From Bacteroides luti (lineage in GTDB: Bacteria > Bacteroidota > Bacteroidia > Bacteroidales > Bacteroidaceae): a DNA stretch of 64,000 bases. The stretch covers positions 186,001-250,000 of the forward strand of contig NZ_FQTV01000002.1 of NCBI RefSeq assembly GCF_900128905.1, given 5' to 3'. Numbering within the stretch: position 1 is the first letter of the stretch; each line of letters opens with the position of its first letter. Positions 1 through 9,967 of this stretch are shown piece after piece. A program made the translations under genes and the position numbers. The notes under the pieces were generated by a model. That model worked only from the letters and a program-made list of their open reading frames with translations, made no database searches and was not told the DNA's origin.

Positions 1-106
1 GGATGATACTCATTCTTTAGAGGCAGGAGCTATGCAAATAGCAAAATTTGTGTCAGGAGGAATTAAAGATTTGAAATTAAGAGGATTATGTAAATATGTT
101 AAGTGA
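1..106 (+). CDS. Rhamnogalacturonan acetylesterase (CE12, SGNH), C-terminal end only
   Basis: Only the last 34 codons are inside the window, read from base 2 to the TGA at 104-106. They open with the residues DDTH followed by a Gly-Ala and a helical stretch, which matches the last SGNH block (catalytic Asp-x-x-His) of CE12 rhamnogalacturonan acetylesterases; the same block occurs in the three-domain enzyme at 9968-13060 as DNVH. A CE12 enzyme would remove acetyl groups from rhamnogalacturonan I, which fits the locus that follows on the same strand. Family assignment rests on one motif and on context, so it is tentative; the rest of the gene lies upstream. Confidence 0.6.
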   Translation, partial: DDTHSLEAGAMQIAKFVSGGIKDLKLRGLCKYVK

Positions 107-156
107 GTTAAAATCATCCATTCTGTGAATATTCCATGCAAATGTACAATTGTCTA

Positions 157-187
157 TTGTATGTAATTAGTGTTTAATCTATTTTTG
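157..187 (+). promoter_or_regulatory. Bacteroides-type promoter for susC/susD
   Basis: TTG at 157-159 is followed after 20 bp by TATTTTTG at 180-187, matching the Bacteroidetes -33/-7 consensus TTG...TAnnTTTG. It leaves a leader of about 70 nt before the susC ATG. Confidence 0.55.
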
Positions 188-263
188 CAACATAATTTAA
201 TAATTAAGGTTCTTACAATTAACAAAAGTGAACTTTTTAAAAACCAGTTAAACTTATAAATTT

Positions 264-3200
264 ATGGAAAACAAAAAGCAAGTAAAACAGCTGAGTCTTC
301 TTGGATCTTATCCAAGGCTTTTGCTCGTTGTCCTATTTTCTATGGTTGCTTCATTTGCGTTTGCTCAGAATAAATCCGTATCGGGTTCTGTAGTTGATGC
401 AAAAGGCGAACCAATCATTGGTGCCAGTGTATTAGTTAAAGGTACTTCAAATGGTACTATTTCTGATATGGATGGTAATTTCTCTCTTAAAAATGTTCCC
501 AACAATGCAACTTTACAAGTTAGCTTCATTGGTTATGTAGCTCAAACAATATCTGTTGCTGGAAAGAATACTATTAAAGTAGTATTACAGGAAAATTCTC
601 AGGTTTTGGAAGAAGTAGTTGTAGTAGGTTATGGTACAGCAAAGAAAAGTGATGTAACTGGCGCTATGGCACGCGTTGGTGACAAAGAACTGAAAGCAAT
701 GCCGGTTAAGGATGCTTTCCAGGCAATGCAAGGAAAAGTGGCAGGTGTTGATATCACAAGTAACCAACGTCCGGGTGAAACTGGAAGCATTAAGATTCGT
801 GGTGTTCGTTCTTTAAGTGCAGACAATGATCCGTTATGTGTTGTTGATGGAATGGTTATCCAAAGTGGTGGTATTGATAATATTAACCCAAGCGATATAG
901 AGTCAATTGATATATTGAAAGATGCTTCTGCAACCGCTATTTATGGTTCTCGTGGTGCTAATGGTGTTATTCTGGTAACTACAAAGCATGGTAAAGAAGG
1001 CAAAATATCTTTAAACTACTCTGGTTCAGTAACCATGGAGAAAATGTATGATGTTACTGAATATATGGATGCTGCAGAATGGCTAGATTATGCTCGTTTG
1101 GCAAAATACAATATTGGTACTTACAAATCTGCAACACCTTCTTATGCCGCAGATTATGCTGCATGGGGGTCGGTAGCTGCTTCTTTTGCTAATATAGCAA
1201 AAGCCTGGACAGATAATAATACTGTATATGATAGAACTAAAGTAGGTAATTTTGACTGGAGTAAATATGGTAAACAAACAGGTATTTCAACAGAACATAC
1301 ATTGAGCGCGTCTGGTGGTACTGATAAGTTCCAGGGTTATGGTTCATTTGGCTATTTACGTCAGGAAGGTACACAACCAGGTGAGCTGTTTCAACGTTAT
1401 ACTGCAAAGACAAGCTTTGACGCTTCTCCATTAAAATGGTTCAAAATGGGAACATCCATGAACTTATCATGGGGTGATCAGGATTATGGCTATAACTTTG
1501 CAAAATCAGTGACAGGTGCTGGTGATTTGTATTCTGCTTTGAAAGGAATGCTTCCTTGGACAGTTCCTTATGATGAAAATGGTGATTATATTCGTAACCC
1601 AGCAGCAGGTGATGTTAATATCATCAACCCTATCAATGAACTTAAATATACAGTAAATAATCGTAAGACACTTCGTGCAGCAGGTAGCTTTTATGCACAG
1701 ATGGATCTTGGAGAATTATGGGCTCCTTTGAAAGGTTTAAAAGTTCGTACCCAGTTTGGACCTGAATTCAAATATTATCGTACAGGTACTTTCTATGATA
1801 AAAGAGGTATAAATGGTGATGGTAACAATACTGCTACTTACAATAATTATCAGACACTTGCCTGGACATTAGATAATTTGATGTATTACGATCGTACTAT
1901 TGCTAAAGATCACAAAATTGGTCTTACTTTGATGCAGTCATCATCAGCAAGTCATTATGAATATGGAACTATGAAAGCTCTCGGTGTTGCTACTGCTTCT
2001 GAGCTATGGTACAATATGAGTTCTGTTAGTTCTTTAAATTCATTTGGTACAGGGTTAACTGAGTCTCAGATGGAATCATATATGATGCGTGCTAACTATA
2101 GCTTTAAAGATAGGTATTTATTAACAGCTTCAATTCGTTGGGATGGTGCTTCTCGATTAGCTGATGGTAACAAATGGTCTAGTTTCCCATCTTTGGCTTT
2201 AGGTTGGCGTATTGATCAGGAAAGTTTTATGAAAGACATTAAATGGGTGGATGCATTAAAACTTCGTTTAGGTGTAGGTACAACAGGTAACTCTGCAGTA
2301 CCAGTTTATGGAACTAAGGGTGGTGTATCTACTTTATATTATAATTGGGGTGCTACAACATCTTCTATAGGTTATGTTGCATCTGACCCTTCACAGGCAT
2401 CTCCAGCAAAAATGGCAAATCCTAAATTAGGCTGGGAAAGAACTACACAGTATAACTTAGGTTTGGATTATGGTTTTTTAAAGGGACGCATCAATGGTAA
2501 TATTGATGTTTATAAAACCCAAACAAACGATTTGCTAATGGCAATGTCTATTCCTTCATTGACTGGTTATACATCTACTTATGCTAATGTTGGTAAAACT
2601 GAAGGTTGGGGTATTGATTTACAGATTAATACAGTAAATGTTAAAACGAAAGATTTTACATGGACAACAGGTTTAACATGGTCAAAAGATAAGAGTAAGA
2701 TTACAGAACTTGCGAATGGAAACAAAGAAAATATAGGTAGTGCATGGTTTGTTGGCAAAGAAATTGGTGTTTTCTATGACTGGGTATATGATGGAATCTG
2801 GAAGACTTCCGAAGCTACTGAAGCTGCCAAGTATGGCCGTCAACCAGGACAAATTAAAGTGAAGGATTTAAATAAAGATGGAAAAATAGATGCCAACAAT
2901 GATAAAAAAATTGTAGGTTCTATACGTCCAGCATGGTCTGGTGGTATGACCAATACATTCAATTACATGAATCTTGAGCTTTCATTCTTTATCTACACTC
3001 GTTGGGGTTCAACATTCAAGGGTGGTGCAGTAACATTGGATGGACGATATATGCAGCGTAAAGTTGATTATTGGGTAGCAGGAACAAATGAAAATGCTAA
3101 ATATTATTCTCCAGGTTCAACTAAAAGTGAAAGCGCCGATACTTATAATTCTGCAATGAATTACCAGGATGGTTCATTCATTAAAGTACGTAATATCAAT

Positions 3201-3407
3201 CTTGGATATAATTTTAGTCAAAAACAGCTGAAGAGCATAGGTTTTAGTTCTTTGAAAGTTTATGCTCAATGTATGAATCCATTCATGATTTATAAAAAAT
3301 GCGATTTCTTGGATACAGATCTTTCTAGCTATGATAACAACACTGTAACTACAGGTTCTGCAACGACTACAAGAGGTCTTGTGTTTGGTGTTAATGTTGG
3401 ATTCTAA
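264..3407 (+). CDS. SusC/RagA-family TonB-dependent outer-membrane transporter
   Basis: A 1047-residue SusC-like transporter that would import oligosaccharides across the outer membrane using TonB energy. It has a signal peptide ending near the Ala-Gln after residue 35, a carboxypeptidase-regulatory-like beta-sandwich (about residues 38-110, with the typical GEPIIGASVLVKGT start), a TonB box/plug junction around EEVVVVGYG, a plug domain with the KDASATAIYGSRGANGV signature, and a long beta-barrel ending in Phe. There is no N-terminal STN domain, so signalling through a FecIR-type sigma/anti-sigma pair is not expected. The susD partner follows after 20 bp. The nearby PL11, GH105 and CE12 genes suggest rhamnogalacturonan fragments as the ligand; that is an inference from context. 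Confidence 0.95.
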   Translation: MENKKQVKQLSLLGSYPRLLLVVLFSMVASFAFAQNKSVSGSVVDAKGEPIIGASVLVKGTSNGTISDMDGNFSLKNVPNNATLQVSFIGYVAQTISVAGKNTIKVVLQENSQVLEEVVVVGYGTAKKSDVTGAMARVGDKELKAMPVKDAFQAMQGKVAGVDITSNQRPGETGSIKIRGVRSLSADNDPLCVVDGMVIQSGGIDNINPSDIESIDILKDASATAIYGSRGANGVILVTTKHGKEGKISLNYSGSVTMEKMYDVTEYMDAAEWLDYARLAKYNIGTYKSATPSYAADYAAWGSVAASFANIAKAWTDNNTVYDRTKVGNFDWSKYGKQTGISTEHTLSASGGTDKFQGYGSFGYLRQEGTQPGELFQRYTAKTSFDASPLKWFKMGTSMNLSWGDQDYGYNFAKSVTGAGDLYSALKGMLPWTVPYDENGDYIRNPAAGDVNIINPINELKYTVNNRKTLRAAGSFYAQMDLGELWAPLKGLKVRTQFGPEFKYYRTGTFYDKRGINGDGNNTATYNNYQTLAWTLDNLMYYDRTIAKDHKIGLTLMQSSSASHYEYGTMKALGVATASELWYNMSSVSSLNSFGTGLTESQMESYMMRANYSFKDRYLLTASIRWDGASRLADGNKWSSFPSLALGWRIDQESFMKDIKWVDALKLRLGVGTTGNSAVPVYGTKGGVSTLYYNWGATTSSIGYVASDPSQASPAKMANPKLGWERTTQYNLGLDYGFLKGRINGNIDVYKTQTNDLLMAMSIPSLTGYTSTYANVGKTEGWGIDLQINTVNVKTKDFTWTTGLTWSKDKSKITELANGNKENIGSAWFVGKEIGVFYDWVYDGIWKTSEATEAAKYGRQPGQIKVKDLNKDGKIDANNDKKIVGSIRPAWSGGMTNTFNYMNLELSFFIYTRWGSTFKGGAVTLDGRYMQRKVDYWVAGTNENAKYYSPGSTKSESADTYNSAMNYQDGSFIKVRNINLGYNFSQKQLKSIGFSSLKVYAQCMNPFMIYKKCDFLDTDLSSYDNNTVTTGSATTTRGLVFGVNVGF

Positions 3408-3427
3408 CTTTAAAACAGAAAATTAAG

Positions 3428-5491
3428 ATGAAAATAAATAAATTTTTATTAGCAGCAGTGATGGCAGGTACAGTAGGTGCGTCCATCACATCTTGTAGCA
3501 GTGATTTCTTGAATGAAGATCTGACTACGCAATATAGTACTCAACGTTTCACCACTCAGGATGGTCTTGATGAGTTGGTTACAGGTACTTATCAAAAATT
3601 AAAATTCAAATTCAACTATATCTGGGGTATTGAAATGTTTAACTTGGGGGTTGATGAATTTACTGATGCCAATAACTCTATACCAAGTTTCAACTGCTAC
3701 AGTGCTGACTTGAATTCTGCAGAAACTGGAGCTAATGCTCCTCTTTGGGATAATATGTATGGAGGTATTGAATCTGCTAATACTTTGATTCAGAATATTC
3801 CTCTCTATTACGATAAGAATAATGCAAATTATAATACTCGTTTAGGTGAAGGTTATTTCTTGAGAGCATTCTTCTATTTACAGTTAGTTTCTCAATATGG
3901 TGGTGTACCTTTGAAATTGCAACCTTCTACAAGTGTTGAAACTTACTTTACCCGTGCTACTGAAGAGGAATGTTTCACTCAAATTATATCGGATCTGGAA
4001 CAGGCATATAGTTTATTACCTACTACTCCTGCTCAGACTGGCCGTATAACTAAATGGGCTGCAGCTCACTATTTGGCAAAAGCTCACTTAACACGTTCTA
4101 GTGAATTGCATTCATCATGGAACTCTTCATACATTTCTGACGATTTAGCAAAAGTCATTAAATATGGAACAGAAGTAGTTGCTGCCCATCCATTATGTAA
4201 TGATTATGTTAATCTATGGGACTATACAAAGGCAAATAGTGCTAACGAAAAAGTATCTGAAGTAGTTTTAGCTGCTCAGTTCTCGGATGACCAAACTACA
4301 TGGGGACGTTATGGTAACCAGATGCACTTGTATTATCCTTCTGTTTATCAGGATCTTGCAGGAACAAAACGTGATATCTCTGGTGATCGTGAATTCTCTT
4401 ATGCATGTGCTACAAATTATTCGATGGATGTATTTGACCGTGTAAACGATTCACGTTTCTGGAAATCTTTCATTACGACTTATGGTTGTAATACCAATTC
4501 TGGTGCTCCTGCATGGACTGCTGCAAATGCTCCACTTGGTCCAACAGGAACTGTTGTCGGAGCAAAACGTTTTAAAGGTGGTGAACTGGCTATTAAATAT
4601 ATAGTTAATAACGCAGGTGATTCTCGTTATGCAGCTGTTTCTGGTGACCCAACTGGCGTTCTGAAAGATGGTGTTATGCAGAATACTCACACTTTTGTTC
4701 GATACTTCAAAGATGAATCACAGGCATGGGTTGGTCAACACGGAAACGAAGGATATTATGGTATACAGAAACGTTCTGTTGCTTTGTCTAAATATCGTGA
4801 TGGTTATCGTAATGCTGTAGCATCTCAGTTTGGTACACGTGATGCTATTTTAGCTCGTTCTGCTGAAGATGTTTTAATGGTAGCAGAAGCTTATATCCGT
4901 CAAGGTGAATCTCAATACAGTAATGCAATTACCTGGATTAATAAACTAAGAGATCGTGCTGCATACAAGGCTGGTGAAGATCGTACTAAACACGTAGATG
5001 GTGGACAGGCTTATAAGAATAATTCATATTGTAATGGTTTAGGTGGAGGTTTCTCTGCTGATGGAGCTATCTATTGGGATAAGAATACTTATTATGAATC
5101 AAATAATATGGCTGTAACAACAGATGCTACTGCAACTGCATTGCATATTAATTCTGTTTCAGATGTATATAATTCTACTGTTGATTCTCCAATATATCAA
5201 AAATTAGGTTGCACAACCAACGCTCAAAAGATGATGTGCTTCCTTTTAAATGAACGTACTCGTGAACTTTGCGGTGAAACATTACGTTGGGAAGACTTAG
5301 CTCGCACAAAAACTCTTGAAGCTAGATGGAAAGCATTCAACGATGGTTTTGTAAGAGGTAACACGGTGTTTAATGCTTCAACTCATTATTATCGTCCAAT
5401 ACCTCAGTCTTTCTTAGATAACATTACCGATCAAAATGGAAAAGCATTAACTGCTGAACAAAAACAGGCAATGCAGAATCCTGGATATTAA
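3428..5491 (+). CDS. SusD/RagB-family nutrient-binding outer-membrane lipoprotein
   Basis: A 687-residue SusD-family lipoprotein. The N-terminus has a lipoprotein signal with a TSCSSDFL lipobox, the cysteine being residue 23. The N-terminal half contains the usual helix-rich SusD features (DNMYGGIESANTLI, then GEGYFLRAFFYLQLVSQYGGVPL), and the C-terminal RagB-type domain includes the NERTRELCGETLRWEDLARTKT signature. It sits on the cell surface, binds glycan and closes over its SusC partner. The gene follows susC directly and is closed by a strong hairpin terminator, so the two form their own transcript ahead of the enzyme genes. Confidence 0.95.
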   Translation: MKINKFLLAAVMAGTVGASITSCSSDFLNEDLTTQYSTQRFTTQDGLDELVTGTYQKLKFKFNYIWGIEMFNLGVDEFTDANNSIPSFNCYSADLNSAETGANAPLWDNMYGGIESANTLIQNIPLYYDKNNANYNTRLGEGYFLRAFFYLQLVSQYGGVPLKLQPSTSVETYFTRATEEECFTQIISDLEQAYSLLPTTPAQTGRITKWAAAHYLAKAHLTRSSELHSSWNSSYISDDLAKVIKYGTEVVAAHPLCNDYVNLWDYTKANSANEKVSEVVLAAQFSDDQTTWGRYGNQMHLYYPSVYQDLAGTKRDISGDREFSYACATNYSMDVFDRVNDSRFWKSFITTYGCNTNSGAPAWTAANAPLGPTGTVVGAKRFKGGELAIKYIVNNAGDSRYAAVSGDPTGVLKDGVMQNTHTFVRYFKDESQAWVGQHGNEGYYGIQKRSVALSKYRDGYRNAVASQFGTRDAILARSAEDVLMVAEAYIRQGESQYSNAITWINKLRDRAAYKAGEDRTKHVDGGQAYKNNSYCNGLGGGFSADGAIYWDKNTYYESNNMAVTTDATATALHINSVSDVYNSTVDSPIYQKLGCTTNAQKMMCFLLNERTRELCGETLRWEDLARTKTLEARWKAFNDGFVRGNTVFNASTHYYRPIPQSFLDNITDQNGKALTAEQKQAMQNPGY

Positions 5492-5510
5492 TATTTAATC
5501 TTAATTTAAT

Positions 5511-5547
5511 AAACGCCTTGTATACAAAATGTATACAAGGCGTTTTT
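5511..5547 (+). terminator. Rho-independent terminator after susD
   Basis: A perfect 14-bp stem (arms 5512-5525 and 5531-5544) with a 5-nt loop is followed by a T tract. It lies between susD and the GH95 gene, where an attenuating terminator would keep susCD expression higher than that of the enzymes. Confidence 0.85.
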
Positions 5548-5603
5548 GCTTGTTTTTACATGTATTTGTACGTAAATACATTCCCTGATACAGTAAGATG
5601 AAC

Positions 5604-5611
5604 TATTTTTG
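5604..5611 (+). promoter_or_regulatory. Candidate -7 element for the GH95-PL11-GH105 operon
   Basis: TATTTTTG matches TAnnTTTG 40 nt before the GH95 ATG and downstream of the susD terminator. No clear -33 TTG is seen at the right spacing, so this is weak. Confidence 0.35.
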
Positions 5612-5651
5612 AATACAATAATAACTGTTACAGCTAATACTATTTTTAAAA

Positions 5652-8072
5652 ATGAAAAATGTTTCTAGAAGATTATATTTTGTTTCATTAGTAGCTTTTT
5701 CTATAAATCTGTTTGCTCAGAAAGAGTATAGAGATATGAAACTATGGTACGAAAAACCTGCGACTCGTTTTGAAGAAGCTCTTCCTTTAGGTAATGGAAG
5801 AATAGGTGTAATGGTTTATGGTGATGTAAATCATGAAACTCTTAATTTGAATGAATCAACTTTGTGGGGAGGCGGCCCAACAAATACTAACCCAACTCCT
5901 GATGCCCCTTCTTATCTTCCAAAAGTTCGTGAACAACTGTTTAAAGAAAACTGGGATGGTGCTTCTGCAATATTAAGAAATATTCAGGGTGGAAACTGTC
6001 AGTCATTTGTTCCGATGGGTAATCTTTATATTAATCAGGATTTTACCTCCAAAGCAACTTCATATTATCGTGAACTAGATTTGAATCGTGCCATTTCTCT
6101 TACTCGTTTTACTATAGATAGTGTTGAGTATACTCGTGAAATATTTGTATCAGCAAAACAACAAGTTGCTGTTATTCATCTTACAGCTTCAAAACCTGGT
6201 AATCTGAACTTTTCTGTAAATGCTGATACTCCTTTTGAGAATGCAATGATTCGTAGTATTTCAAATAATGAATTTGTTTTATCAGGTCAACTTCCTTATC
6301 AGATTAATTCAGCTAGGAATTTCCCATTAGAATATGTTGGCCCTAATGGTGAAAAGGGAATGAGATATCAATATAGGGTAAAGGCTCTTAGCTCTGATGG
6401 ATCCATAACTACTGCACCTTATCTTCAAATAAGTAAAGCATCAGATGTAACTCTTTATATTTCTGCTGCCACAAGTTTTAATGGATTTACTATGCGTCCT
6501 GATACTCAAGGAAAAGATGAAGATAGCATTGCTTCTAATTATCTTAAAAAAGCGTTAGAGGTTCCTTACGAACAGATAAAGCAAGAACATATATTAGATT
6601 ATCAAAACTATTTCAATAGAGTATTTTTAAATATCGGAAGTAATAGCGCTTCAGAGTTTCCAACAGATGAGCGTCTCCTGGCTTATGCTAAAGGTAAGGC
6701 TGATCCATCTCTGGAAGCTCTTTATTTCCAGTTTGGTCGTTATTTACTTATCTCTTCTTCTCGTCCTGGTGGTACCCCAGCCAATTTACAAGGAATCTGG
6801 AATAAAAATCAACGTCCTTCTTGGGGGAGTAACTATACCACGAACATTAATCTGGAAATGAACTATTGGCCGGCAGAAACATTAGGATTAAGTGAGCTTA
6901 CTCAACCTTTGATCAATTTTATCGGCAATCTGTCAGTTACAGGAAAAGAAATTGCAAAGAATTTTTATAATATGAGTGGATGGGCAGTGCATCATAATTC
7001 TGATATTTGGGCGCATGCAAATCCTGTAGGTCACCAAAAGGGGGATCCGAAATGGGCAAATTGGGCGCTGGGCTCACCTTGGTTATCTCAACATTTATAT
7101 GAACATTATCGTTTTACTAAGGATGTGAATTTTCTACGAGAAACTGCTTATCCTTTGATGAAAGGTGCAGCTTCTTTTTGCAAGGATTGGCTGGTTGAAA
7201 AAGACGGTTACTTAATTACAGCTCCTTCTACTTCCCCCGAAAATGTGTTTATTGATGATAATGGTAATAAAGGTGTGGTTACCATTGCTTCAACTATGGA
7301 TATGGAAATTATATGGGATTTGTTTACTAATCTTGTAGAGGCATCGGAAGTGCTGAATGTAGATAAGAGTGAACGTACTGAATGGGAAAATATTATAAAA
7401 AGGCTTTATCCATTACATATTGGAAAAGATGGAAATTTGATTGAATGGTATAAAGACTGGAAGGATGCTGAACCACAACATCGTCATGTTTCTCACTTGT
7501 TTGGTTTGCATCCGGGAAGAGAAATTTCTCCTCTTTTTACTCCAGAGTTAGCTGCTGCTTGTAAGAAGACATTAGATGTTCGTGGTGACGGAGGAACAGG
7601 CTGGAGTAAAGCTTGGAAAATTAATTTTCAGGCTCGCTTGTTTGATGGTGATCATGCATATAAAATGTATCGTGAGTTATTGTCGACTTCTACTTTACCT
7701 AATCTTTTTGATACTCATCCTCCTTTCCAAATTGATGGTAATTTTGGTAGCATCGCAGGAATAGGAGAAATGTTACTCCAAAGTCAAAATAATGAATTAC
7801 ATTTACTACCAGCTTTACCTTCTGCATGGTCTGTTGGCGAAGTAAAAGGTTTATGTGCACGTGGTGGTTTTGTTGTAGACTTACAATGGAAAAATCAGAA
7901 ATTGACGGGAGCAACTTTACTTTCTAAAATAGGAGGTACTTGCACCTTGCGTACTTCTGTTCCATTGAAAGTTGCCGGTGTATCTGTAAAAAGTCACAAA
8001 GATGGTGCATATTATGTTACAAAACTAAATACTAAAACAGGGAAACAATATAAATTGTTACCTAAAATTTAA
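5652..8072 (+). CDS. GH95-family alpha-L-fucosidase / alpha-L-galactosidase
   Basis: An 806-residue secreted glycoside hydrolase of family 95. After a signal peptide ending near residue 23 comes the N-terminal beta-sandwich with the family signature [14 protein letters not shown] and [10 protein letters not shown], then an (alpha/alpha)6 barrel with [28 protein letters not shown] and QIDGNFG. By comparison with the bifidobacterial AfcA enzyme, Asn398 and Asn400 of the NIN motif, Glu530 of SPEN and Asp695 of QIDGNFG look like the catalytic residues, so the enzyme appears intact. GH95 enzymes release alpha-1,2-linked L-fucose or L-galactose. In this locus the likely target is a pectin side chain or xyloglucan-like substituent, which the sequence alone does not settle. 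Confidence 0.92.
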   Translation: MKNVSRRLYFVSLVAFSINLFAQKEYRDMKLWYEKPATRFEEALPLGNGRIGVMVYGDVNHETLNLNESTLWGGGPTNTNPTPDAPSYLPKVREQLFKENWDGASAILRNIQGGNCQSFVPMGNLYINQDFTSKATSYYRELDLNRAISLTRFTIDSVEYTREIFVSAKQQVAVIHLTASKPGNLNFSVNADTPFENAMIRSISNNEFVLSGQLPYQINSARNFPLEYVGPNGEKGMRYQYRVKALSSDGSITTAPYLQISKASDVTLYISAATSFNGFTMRPDTQGKDEDSIASNYLKKALEVPYEQIKQEHILDYQNYFNRVFLNIGSNSASEFPTDERLLAYAKGKADPSLEALYFQFGRYLLISSSRPGGTPANLQGIWNKNQRPSWGSNYTTNINLEMNYWPAETLGLSELTQPLINFIGNLSVTGKEIAKNFYNMSGWAVHHNSDIWAHANPVGHQKGDPKWANWALGSPWLSQHLYEHYRFTKDVNFLRETAYPLMKGAASFCKDWLVEKDGYLITAPSTSPENVFIDDNGNKGVVTIASTMDMEIIWDLFTNLVEASEVLNVDKSERTEWENIIKRLYPLHIGKDGNLIEWYKDWKDAEPQHRHVSHLFGLHPGREISPLFTPELAAACKKTLDVRGDGGTGWSKAWKINFQARLFDGDHAYKMYRELLSTSTLPNLFDTHPPFQIDGNFGSIAGIGEMLLQSQNNELHLLPALPSAWSVGEVKGLCARGGFVVDLQWKNQKLTGATLLSKIGGTCTLRTSVPLKVAGVSVKSHKDGAYYVTKLNTKTGKQYKLLPKI

Positions 8073-8083
8073 TAGAATAAATA

Positions 8084-9937
8084 ATGAAAAGAGTTCTAAC
8101 AACACTGTTCTTATTATCCTCTTTAGTAATAGCAGCTCAGCCAAACTATAACTTTTCTACAATGAAGCGTGAAAAGCTTGGACGAGGAATTGTAGCTGTT
8201 CGTGAAAATTCAAAAGATGTATTTGTTTCGTGGAGGTATCTTTCTTCTGATCCGATGAATGTAGGATTTAATGTTTATCGTGATGGAATTAAATTAACAA
8301 AGGAACCGATTGTGAAAGGTACATTTTTCAGAGATTCGGATTCTAATTCGGAAAAGAAAAACTATACTGTAAAACCTGTAATACAGGGAAAAGAAAGTGA
8401 AGAATTATCAGGTTCATATACACTTCCAGCCAATGCTCCAGTTGGCTATATAAATATACCTCTTGATAAGCCGGCTGATGGTGTTACTCCGGATGTTCAA
8501 AAATATACTTATTCTCCGAATGATGCTAGTGTTGGCGATGTTGATGGAGATGGTCAATATGAAATTATTTTGAAATGGGATCCTTCCAATGCTCATGATA
8601 ATGCACACAATGGATATACCGGCAACGTTTACTTTGATTGTTATCGCCTGAATGGAGAAAAACTTTGGAGAATTGATTTGGGAAAGAATATTCGTGCTGG
8701 AGCTCATTATACCCAGTTTATGGTCTTTGATCTGGATGGAGACAATAAAGCTGAGGTTGTAATGAAAACCTCTGATGGAACTGTTGATGGTAAAGGCCAA
8801 ATTATAGGAAATGCAAATGCCGATTATCGTTCGGAGAGTGGTCGTATCCTTACTGGATCTGAGTATCTGACTGTTTTTAATGGACAGACAGGAGCTGCCA
8901 TGTCTACAATTGATTATGTTCCGCAACGTGGAGATCTAATGGGATGGGGTGATGATCATGCTAACAGATCAGATCGTTACCTGGCTTGTGTAGCTTATCT
9001 GGATGGGGTTCACCCTAGTGTTGTAATGTGTCGTGGATATTACACACGTACTGTGCTTGCAGCTTTTGACTGGAATGGGAAAGAGTTGAAAAATCGTTGG
9101 ACCTTTGACTCTAATATTCCAGGAAATGAAGGTTATGCCGGACAAGGAAATCATAATCTTCGTGTTGGAGACGTAGATGGTGATGGTTGTGATGAAATTA
9201 TCTATGGAGCTTGTGCCATAGATAATAATGGTAAAGGACTGTACACTACTGGAATGGGGCATGGTGATGCAATGCATATGACAGCCTTTGATCCTTCCAG
9301 TAAAGAGCTTCAGGTATGGGATTGTCATGAGAATCATCGCGATGGATCTTCTTTCAGAGATGCGCGCACCGGAAAAGTTATTTTTCAGGTAAAGAGCTCT
9401 GTCGATGTGGGGCGTGCTATGGCTGCTGATATAGATCCATGGAATCCTGGAGTAGAAATGTGGTCTTTGGAAAGTGGTGGAATACGTAATTTTAAAGGTG
9501 GAGTAGTTAATCCTGATAAAAAAACTCTTCCAGTAAATTCTGCAGTGTGGTGGGATGGTGATTTATTGCGTGAGCTCCTTGATAAGATAACTATTAGTAA
9601 ATATTACTGGAATGAAGGTGAATGCCGACCTCTTTTTGTTGCCGATGGCTGTTCCTGGAATAATGGAACAAAATCAACCCCTTGTTTGCAGGGAGATATT
9701 GTTGGCGACTGGAGAGAAGAAGTATTACTCAGAACTTCAGACAATACTGCTTTGAGGTTATATGTTTCAACCATTCCTACAGAATATCGTTTTCACACAT
9801 TCCTTGAAGATCCGGTTTATCGAATCAGTATTGCTACACAGAATGTGGCATATAATCAACCAACTCAACCAGGGTTTTATTTTGGCCCAGATTTGAAAGG
9901 AATATTTAGAGGATATGATTTTATTTTGAATAAATAG
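8084..9937 (+). CDS. Rhamnogalacturonan lyase, PL11 family
   Basis: A 617-residue secreted lyase that cleaves the alternating rhamnose-galacturonate backbone of rhamnogalacturonan I by beta-elimination. A signal peptide (about residues 1-18) is followed by the PL11 start (REKLGRGIVAV, then a fibronectin-like strand segment VSWRYLSSDP) and an eight-bladed propeller. Several calcium-binding DxDxDG loops are visible: DVDGDGQYE near residue 149, DLDGDNKAE near 216 and DVDGDGCDE near 364, as in the Bacillus YesW/YesX lyases. It starts 11 bp after the GH95 stop and 30 bp before the next gene, so they are almost certainly one operon. Length and motifs are complete. Confidence 0.95.
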   Translation: MKRVLTTLFLLSSLVIAAQPNYNFSTMKREKLGRGIVAVRENSKDVFVSWRYLSSDPMNVGFNVYRDGIKLTKEPIVKGTFFRDSDSNSEKKNYTVKPVIQGKESEELSGSYTLPANAPVGYINIPLDKPADGVTPDVQKYTYSPNDASVGDVDGDGQYEIILKWDPSNAHDNAHNGYTGNVYFDCYRLNGEKLWRIDLGKNIRAGAHYTQFMVFDLDGDNKAEVVMKTSDGTVDGKGQIIGNANADYRSESGRILTGSEYLTVFNGQTGAAMSTIDYVPQRGDLMGWGDDHANRSDRYLACVAYLDGVHPSVVMCRGYYTRTVLAAFDWNGKELKNRWTFDSNIPGNEGYAGQGNHNLRVGDVDGDGCDEIIYGACAIDNNGKGLYTTGMGHGDAMHMTAFDPSSKELQVWDCHENHRDGSSFRDARTGKVIFQVKSSVDVGRAMAADIDPWNPGVEMWSLESGGIRNFKGGVVNPDKKTLPVNSAVWWDGDLLRELLDKITISKYYWNEGECRPLFVADGCSWNNGTKSTPCLQGDIVGDWREEVLLRTSDNTALRLYVSTIPTEYRFHTFLEDPVYRISIATQNVAYNQPTQPGFYFGPDLKGIFRGYDFILNK

Positions 9938-9967
9938 TACTAATTTTATCCAAATAACAGCTTATAC

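Noticed and set aside
8414..8926. 170-residue minus-strand ORF inside the PL11 gene
   Set aside because: It lies fully antisense to a well-supported gene, is Ile/Ser-rich without motifs, and is a shadow of PL11 codon use.
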